Assembly: GCA_027313705.1 (NCBI GenBank)
Contig: DAHVDE010000044.1
Coordinates: 1 to 64,000 of the forward strand
Direction of reading: 5' to 3'
Length of the DNA: 64,000 nucleotides
DNA from: Actinomycetota bacterium
Lineage (GTDB): Bacteria; Actinomycetota; Actinomycetes; Streptosporangiales; Streptosporangiaceae
Shown here: positions 59,430-64,000 of the stretch, one piece after another
How the letters are laid out: each line of letters starts with the position of its first letter
Position numbering within the stretch: the stretch's first letter is position 1
Notes under the pieces: model-generated
The model's input: only the letters and a program-made list of their open reading frames with translations
The model's database searches: none
What the model was told of the DNA's origin: nothing
Program-made: the position numbers and the translations under genes

Positions 59430-60664
59430 CCAGCGCCTGAATGGTCGTCATCCCGGCTGATGCCCAGGCGGCGGAAGATCCCATCAGATACCCATGATGG
59501 GCTTGCGCCCGGCTCGATGCGCAGCCCGTCCTCCCAGATCAGCTCGTAGCCGAGGGCCGGATGCTGATGAATGCTGGTCACTGTCGCAAGGACTCGCCTC
59601 CCTGCCAGCCAGTCGCCGGCTTCGTTGAGAATCTCCGGAATGCGTACCTCGTTCCGCTCGCCGAGGATCAGCTCGGCGAGCGCCCGGAGATCCTCAGCGT
59701 CATCGACCATCTCTCCGCCTGTTTCCGGCCCGGTATCCGTCACATCTGTACGGGGCGGGGCCATGCGAGGTGGTCCGACCGGTCGCCCTGATTCCACCGC
59801 CTCCATCAATGCCTGCGGCGAGAACCACGGCGCCGGAGCGTCAAACACGAACTGATCCAGAACGGCAGCCAGCTTCTCCTCATCCGCGCTTCGCGCGAAA
59901 CTCAACCATGCCTCCGGCGGCAGCAGCCCAAGGGCACGGGTCGCGCCCACCTGTTCAAGTAGCCGGCTAGCCGCCGACTCGACCGCGTCCCCGTAAGCGG
60001 CCAGCGCGATGCGCAACGCGGCGCAATCACGGCCCAGCTCGGGCCACTTCTTCAGCACGGTCGCGTGGACTTCCTCCGTCTGGCTGATCAGCTCCCGGTT
60101 GCCCCAGAGCAGCTGGGCGTTGTCTCTCAGCGTCTCCACCGGGCTTCCGGCCACCAGGATCCCGAGCTCGTTAGCCAGGAGCCTGAACACCTTGGTCAGG
60201 CGGTGCGCCGACGCCACACCGTCCGCCGCCGTCGCGTTCTCGGCCTTGACGCTCAAGTGCTCCATAGCTAGCAGCTGATGCAGCTCCGATTGGCCACCCT
60301 GCGCAGCCATGCGGCGCAGGAACAGCAGCATCACGTATGGCGCGAAGGCCGCCCGGTGAAACCGCTCGCTGGGGCGGTCGACCAGCCTGCTGATCGCGCC
60401 ATATTCGCGCAAGACCTCAAACCGGCGCTGCACAAGACCCGGCCTGAACTGACGGCAGGCCAACACCGCCTGCTCAATGGCGAGCCCTTCAGTACCCGCA
60501 TCGGCGAACGCCCCCAGGATCGCTTCGTCCACATCAACCAACGCCGGGTCGGCGATCATGGCGCCCGCCTCGCGGGCGAGCACCGCGAATACCTGCTGGT
60601 AGACACGGAGAACGGCCGCCTCACCAACGGCTTCAGCTAAGGGCAGCTCAGGAGTTTCCGTCAT
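59426..60664 (-). CDS. Kleisin-like protein of SMC operon (JetA/MukF-like)
   Basis: A 412-residue protein, first gene of the operon. An N-terminal winged-helix-like region ('EGLAIEQAVLACRQFRPGLV', 'QRRFEVLREYGAISRLVDRP') is followed by a long helical middle (about 100-290), a Pro/Thr-rich acidic linker (about 295-330) and a small C-terminal domain. This order matches MukF/JetA, which bridge SMC heads. Length is a little below JetA. No catalytic motif was found. ATG 60664 is the only reasonable start; the promoter lies in the 157-bp gap upstream. Confidence 0.65.
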   Translation of the reverse strand: MTETPELPLAEAVGEAAVLRVYQQVFAVLAREAGAMIADPALVDVDEAILGAFADAGTEGLAIEQAVLACRQFRPGLVQRRFEVLREYGAISRLVDRPSERFHRAAFAPYVMLLFLRRMAAQGGQSELHQLLAMEHLSVKAENATAADGVASAHRLTKVFRLLANELGILVAGSPVETLRDNAQLLWGNRELISQTEEVHATVLKKWPELGRDCAALRIALAAYGDAVESAASRLLEQVGATRALGLLPPEAWLSFARSADEEKLAAVLDQFVFDAPAPWFSPQALMEAVESGRPVGPPRMAPPRTDVTDTGPETGGEMVDDAEDLRALAELILGERNEVRIPEILNEAGDWLAGRRVLATVTSIHQHPALGYELIWEDGLRIEPGASPSWVSDGIFRRLGISRDDDHSGAG

Positions 60665-60821
60665 AGCTTGAAAGTGTAAGCTGCGGCGCTGATATTCATC
60701 TTTGGCCGTTGCCGCCCCTCAGCCCGCAATCCCGAAACCGATACTGGTCGGCCCGTTCACATCCGCCGCAGAGCGGGCACCAGCGGAGGCCTGCCTACCT
60801 TCATGATCATCGGCCGTACGG

Positions 60822-61622
60822 TCACTGGATCTGGCCGACGCCGCCGTAGACCGCCACCTGGGCCGCGTTCTCGGCGTCTCGCGGATCGTCGGGTCGCCAC
60901 AGCGGGGCTCTTACCAGGCCGGGCTCGATGAGGTCGAGGTCGTCGAAGTACCGCAGGATCTCGGCGTGGCCGCGCGGCACGAACGGTGCCGTGGTCTGGG
61001 CGTAATGACTCATGGCCTCAGCGACGTGCCGCGGCTGTCCATCGGTCGTGCCGTGGCTGATCACCACATAGCTTCCCGATGCCAGGGCGTCGCGCAGTTC
61101 GGCAACGAGCCTGGCTGGTTCGTCCGCGTCGGGGAAGAAGTGGAGCACGGCGACCAGCAGCAACGCGGTTGGCCGGGACAGGTCCAGATGGGCTTGCAGG
61201 TCTGGGTGCCGGAGGATCTCCCCGGGCTTGCGCAGGTCGGCCTGGATGGCGATCGCGTTGTCGTTGCCGGCCAGGATGGCCCTGCTGTGCAGCACAGCGA
61301 CGGGGTCGATGTCGACGTAGGCGATGCGGGCGTCGGGCGCGGCCCGCTGAGCGATCTCGTGCACGTTGCCCGCTGTCGGGATGCCCGAGCCCAGGTCGAG
61401 GAACTGGCGGATGCCCGCCCGCTCGGCCAGGTAGCGAACGGCCCGGCCGAGAAAGGCCCGGTTGACGCGCATGGTCTCGGTGGCGTCCGGCCACCGGGCG
61501 AGGAATTCCATGGCCGCTACCCGATCCGCCGCGAAGTGGTGCGAGCCGCCGAGCAGGTAGTCGTACACGCGGGAGACGCTCGGCCCTTCCGGCTCAGTGA
61601 TTTCCTGCCAGTCGCTGGTCAC
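60822..61622 (-). CDS. Actinobacterial S-adenosylmethionine-dependent methyltransferase (PF04672-like)
   Basis: A 266-residue protein. 'GPSVSRVYDYLLGGSHHFAA' is the unmistakable family start, followed by the SAM loop 'FLDLGSGIPTAGNVHEIAQ', 'ARIAYVDIDPVAVLHSRAIL' and 'HFFPDADEPARLV'. The family is large in actinobacteria and its substrates are unknown. GTG 61622 is used since the conserved start follows directly; GTG 61649 would add nine residues. It is not part of the SMC operon (157 bp away) although on the same strand. Confidence 0.88.
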   Translation of the reverse strand: MTSDWQEITEPEGPSVSRVYDYLLGGSHHFAADRVAAMEFLARWPDATETMRVNRAFLGRAVRYLAERAGIRQFLDLGSGIPTAGNVHEIAQRAAPDARIAYVDIDPVAVLHSRAILAGNDNAIAIQADLRKPGEILRHPDLQAHLDLSRPTALLLVAVLHFFPDADEPARLVAELRDALASGSYVVISHGTTDGQPRHVAEAMSHYAQTTAPFVPRGHAEILRYFDDLDLIEPGLVRAPLWRPDDPRDAENAAQVAVYGGVGQIQ

Positions 61623-61781
61623 CAGGCCCACGCTTCCAGGGGGCAGCACGGCCGGACGCTCCCCGCACTGGGAATGTTGTGGTTCCCGGCCTCGGGCCGG
61701 TCTTCAACTGCGGTAGGACGGAACCGCGTTGATGCCAAGTGCTCCGGTTCCGGGGCCGACTGAGAATCGAGGAGGACGCGG

Positions 61782-62222
61782 GTGACGGATCGCTACCGCA
61801 GCATCGTGGATGTCTACGTGCTGCTCCGGCGCCATGACGGCATGGTCCTGCTCCTGGAGCGAGCCGGCACTGGCTACGCCGACGGCCAACTCTGCCCGCC
61901 ATCGGGGCATCTGGAGGAAGGCGAGTCTGTGATCGACGCCGCGATCCGCGAGGCGCGCGAGGAAACAGGGGTCATCATCGAGCCGGCTGATCTGTCCTTC
62001 AGCCACGTCGTTCACCACCGCAACCCGCAGGGCCAGGGACGGGTCGGGTTCTTCTTCGCCACCACCCGCTGGCAGGGCGAGCCCGCCAACATGGAGCCGC
62101 ACAAGTGCGCCGGAGTGCTGTGGGCTGACCCTGCCCGCCCACCAGCCAATACCGTTCCGTACACCGCCGCCGCGCTCGCCAGCATCAGCCAGGCAGCACC
62201 GTTTTCTCTCGACGGCTGGTAA
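61782..62222 (+). CDS. NUDIX hydrolase
   Basis: A 146-residue protein with the complete Nudix box 'GHLEEGESVIDAAIREAREE' continuing 'TGV' (G-x5-E-x7-R-E-x2-E-E-x-G). It hydrolyses a nucleoside diphosphate linked to another group; which one is not clear. The N terminus 'RYRSIVDVYVLLRRHDGMVL' is the first strand. The start is GTG 61782. It is alone on the plus strand between minus-strand genes. Confidence 0.9.
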   Translation: MTDRYRSIVDVYVLLRRHDGMVLLLERAGTGYADGQLCPPSGHLEEGESVIDAAIREAREETGVIIEPADLSFSHVVHHRNPQGQGRVGFFFATTRWQGEPANMEPHKCAGVLWADPARPPANTVPYTAAALASISQAAPFSLDGW

Positions 62223-62281
62223 CAGCCAGCGGGCGCCTTCTGCCAGTCCAGGCGAACGCCAGCCGGTGACGGCAGCGCTGG

Positions 62282-62893
62282 CTACTCTCCCTTGATTATC
62301 CGGAGCCTGGCGACTTTCCTGGCGATCCAGTCGACGCGCTGGGCAGTGGTCATGTTCGGCGGAATGTCGATCACGCGCTGGCCGACAGTGCCGCAGGTGG
62401 CGCGGACTACCCGGTCTGCGGCTGGCTGCAGGTCCAGGACCTTGGCCCGGTAGGGATCACCTGGCTGGTGCTGGCTGTACTGGTCGCAGCAGTAGAACAC
62501 GGCATCGTATACGCCGGCCCACGCCCGGCAGAACTCCTCCATCGCGGCGAGGGCGGCGGCGGCGCGGCTTCGGGGCGGTGTCTCCAGGACGAGCCATGCG
62601 TAGGCCAGGACGTTAGCGATCGTCTTGTCACAGATGATCATCGGATGCTGGCGGGCGGCGCGGAGCTGCGCGGAGAGCTGGGCGGCGAACAGGTCGACCT
62701 CGGTCTCCAGGTCGAACGCGCCCTTGCCGTGGACGACTATTTCTTCTATGAAAGGGCTGTTGCGGGCCGGCTCCTCGACCGTGGCGACATGGACTCCGCG
62801 CTCCCGGTAATATGCGGCCAATGCATGGGTTAGGGTGGTTTTGCCAGAGGCGTGGGTGCCCTCTACGGCGAGCACGATCGAGTCACGCAGCAC
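62282..62893 (-). CDS. P-loop kinase/ATPase (thymidylate kinase-like, AAA_28 type)
   Basis: A 203-residue protein from GTG 62893. Walker A 'VEGTHASGKTTLTHALAAYY' starts near residue 10, and 'VEEPARNSPF' follows, as in deoxynucleoside/nucleoside kinases. 'MIICDKTIANVLAYAW' carries the Asp of the DRx/DKT element, and a helical lid closes the fold. It likely phosphorylates a small metabolite. It follows the unknown protein gene at 62969 by 75 bp on the same strand. Confidence 0.75.
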   Translation of the reverse strand: MLRDSIVLAVEGTHASGKTTLTHALAAYYRERGVHVATVEEPARNSPFIEEIVVHGKGAFDLETEVDLFAAQLSAQLRAARQHPMIICDKTIANVLAYAWLVLETPPRSRAAAALAAMEEFCRAWAGVYDAVFYCCDQYSQHQPGDPYRAKVLDLQPAADRVVRATCGTVGQRVIDIPPNMTTAQRVDWIARKVARLRIIKGE

Positions 62894-62968
62894 CAGGTCC
62901 TCCGATCCAGACCGTGAACGGCGGCCGATACAGCCAGCCGAGCGAAGGCTGATCACCGCCGGTACCAC

Positions 62969-63772
62969 TCATTTCGCTCCGCCCGTAACCGGTCCCGCCG
63001 CCAGTGCCAGCGCCTGCCTGGCTGCGTTGCTCGCCTCGTTGGCGCGCAGGCGGGGAAAGCAGTCCCACGCGCTCGCGGTGATGATCTCGGTGATGTCGAG
63101 GTCCTGCTGCCAGCTGGCGCGGCCCAGATGCCGCGCGGATAGCAAGGCGAGCATCAGCGCCCGTCCTACCGCCAGGGCGGCGGCCAGCTCGCTGTCCGCT
63201 GCACGGCCTGGCGCGGTCTTGTCCCATCCGGCACCAGGGATGATCTGGGCTTGCCGGCATGCCTGGCCGAGCGACCTGGCGGGCAGATCGGCGCCGCAGT
63301 CGATCATCATCGCTTTCCCTTTCACCGGGGTCTGCCGGGTGGCCCAGTCCCGTTCCGTCGCCGCGACGCCGCGCAGCACCGCCTCGCCGGCCAGGGCCTG
63401 GAGCCGGGTCAGGTCATCGGCGAGCAGGTGCCCGGCCAGGATGGCCGCGTGGCGGCGGGCACGCGCCAGATCAAGGTCGGCCGCCTGCGCCAGCCCTGGC
63501 AGCGCGGTGCCGCCGGCGGTGGTGACCTGGAAGCCGAACGCGATCGCCTGCCCGGTGACCAGGATCGCCCTGGTGCGGTGAAGCGGAAGGTAGACCATCG
63601 CCGCCGACACCAGCGCTTCCCGCCCGGCATCATCAGCCGGGTCCGATGCCAGGGTGCCCGATGCCAGGGTGAAGGCGGCGAGCATCGGGCCGGGCTTGCG
63701 GAACAGCTGCTGCCCGGTCCGGTACGGGTCGCCGGGCCAGGCCAGGTTCGTGTAGCGGGCGGCGCCAGTCAT
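62969..63772 (-). CDS. Uncharacterised protein
   Basis: A 267-residue, Ala/Leu-rich, mostly helical protein: 'LARARRHAAILAGHLLADDL', 'EAVLRGVAATERDWATRQTP' and 'VKGKAMMIDCGADLP'. No membrane segment or signal peptide was seen, and no family was recognised. The stop codon ends 75 bp before the kinase start. Its ATG overlaps the preceding small protein's stop by four bases, so it is co-transcribed with it. Confidence 0.65.
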   Translation of the reverse strand: MTGAARYTNLAWPGDPYRTGQQLFRKPGPMLAAFTLASGTLASDPADDAGREALVSAAMVYLPLHRTRAILVTGQAIAFGFQVTTAGGTALPGLAQAADLDLARARRHAAILAGHLLADDLTRLQALAGEAVLRGVAATERDWATRQTPVKGKAMMIDCGADLPARSLGQACRQAQIIPGAGWDKTAPGRAADSELAAALAVGRALMLALLSARHLGRASWQQDLDITEIITASAWDCFPRLRANEASNAARQALALAAGPVTGGAK

Positions 63773-63999
63773 GACGTGGCGCGGGGGGCGGCGTGGATGC
63801 TGGCGCCCAGGTACTTGGCGTAGTGGTTCGCCTTGTAGGGGTAGCGGTCCCAGATCTCGGTGACCGGCTCGTGCAGCAGGTTGCCGAGGTAGCCGAAAAG
63901 GTCAGGCTCGTCGTAGACCGGCCAGGCCTGGGCGCTGCCATCCGGCTCGACGACGATCATGTGGCCCTCGGTCTCGGGCGTCCACGGTGTCATCCGCAC
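63769..63999 (-). CDS. Uncharacterised small protein; 5' end near or beyond window edge
   Basis: A 76-residue frame ending at TGA 63769. It opens with GTG at 63999 or ATG at 63993 ('MTPWTPETEGHMIVVEPDGS'), and then has 'WPVYDEPDLFGYLGNLLHEP' and 'EIWDRYPYKANHYAKYLGAS'. The frame may continue past the right edge, so the start is uncertain. No family was recognised. It is coupled to the following gene by a four-base overlap. Confidence 0.6.
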   Translation of the reverse strand: MRMTPWTPETEGHMIVVEPDGSAQAWPVYDEPDLFGYLGNLLHEPVTEIWDRYPYKANHYAKYLGASIHAAPRATS

Positions 64000-64000
64000 C

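Larger units (their letters stand above)
43321..64000. mobile_element. Integrated genomic element (defence island), left end; right end outside window
   Basis: The element is bounded on the left by the tRNA-Ser remnant and a tyrosine integrase. It carries a regulator-protease gene, a CBASS operon, a DISARM remnant, a DUF3800 cassette and an SMC-kleisin-Toprim operon. No second tRNA copy was found up to 64000. I saw no replication or transfer genes, so it may be an integrative element with its remaining parts to the right, or a degraded one. Where the island really stops is unknown. Confidence 0.55.

Overview
The window is high-GC, densely packed DNA with short gene overlaps and frequent GTG starts. 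It reads as an actinobacterial chromosome: actinobacterial S-adenosyl methyltransferase and tadA-partner families are present, an ask-asd / recR-ybaB-dnaX / SRP RNA block is conserved, and there is an actinobacterial-type tyrosine integrase. I cannot name the species from sequence alone.

Region 1 (1-4250) is an accessory patch. It holds a HicB antitoxin tail, a VOC protein, an ABM monooxygenase-like protein, and a compact Eco29kI-type restriction-modification system: a GIY-YIG nuclease, a C5-cytosine methyltransferase, a Vsr mismatch nuclease and a coupled small protein. Region 2 (4250-7800) is a metal or oxyanion resistance group (BASS-like carrier, two CDF-type proteins, ChrB-like protein) followed by a dead histidine-kinase fragment. 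Region 3 (7917-16621) is a six-gene operon related to hydrogenase-4 / formate hydrogenlyase (HyfC, E, F, G, ferredoxin-HyfI fusion, HyfB). In it the NiFe-ligand cysteines and all four cysteines of the proximal (N2-type) cluster are replaced. A K+ channel with an RCK domain and a collapsed LD-carboxypeptidase pseudogene follow directly.

Region 4 (16648-43320) is mostly core chromosome. It has PadR plus a membrane protein and esterase, asd and lysC, recR-ybaB-dnaX with the SRP RNA, a fatty acyl-CoA ligase/MaoC/amidohydrolase operon, two tRNA-Ser genes, a sulfatase, a cNMP-binding histidine kinase coupled to a receiver-FAD reductase fusion, a diacylglycerol-kinase-like lipid kinase, tadA with its partner, and small membrane or zinc-ribbon proteins. 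A perfect 19-bp palindrome upstream of lysC recurs as a partial site in front of padR.

Region 5 (43321 to the right edge) looks like an integrated element that entered a tRNA-Ser(GCU) gene; only the 3' remnant of that tRNA is left beside the integrase. Its cargo is defensive: an XRE-ImmA regulator/protease diverging from a CBASS operon with an HNH-SAVED effector and two tandem CD-NTases; a DISARM remnant (drmB tail plus intact drmC); an AT-rich DUF3800 gene bracketed by a perfect 24-bp direct repeat; and a five-gene overlapping operon encoding a kleisin-like protein, two different winged-helix-type proteins, an SMC-like ATPase and a Toprim protein. The last resembles Wadjet/MksBEFG but carries an extra small subunit. 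The right end has a methyltransferase, a NUDIX hydrolase, a P-loop kinase and two unrecognised proteins. The other end of the element was not seen.
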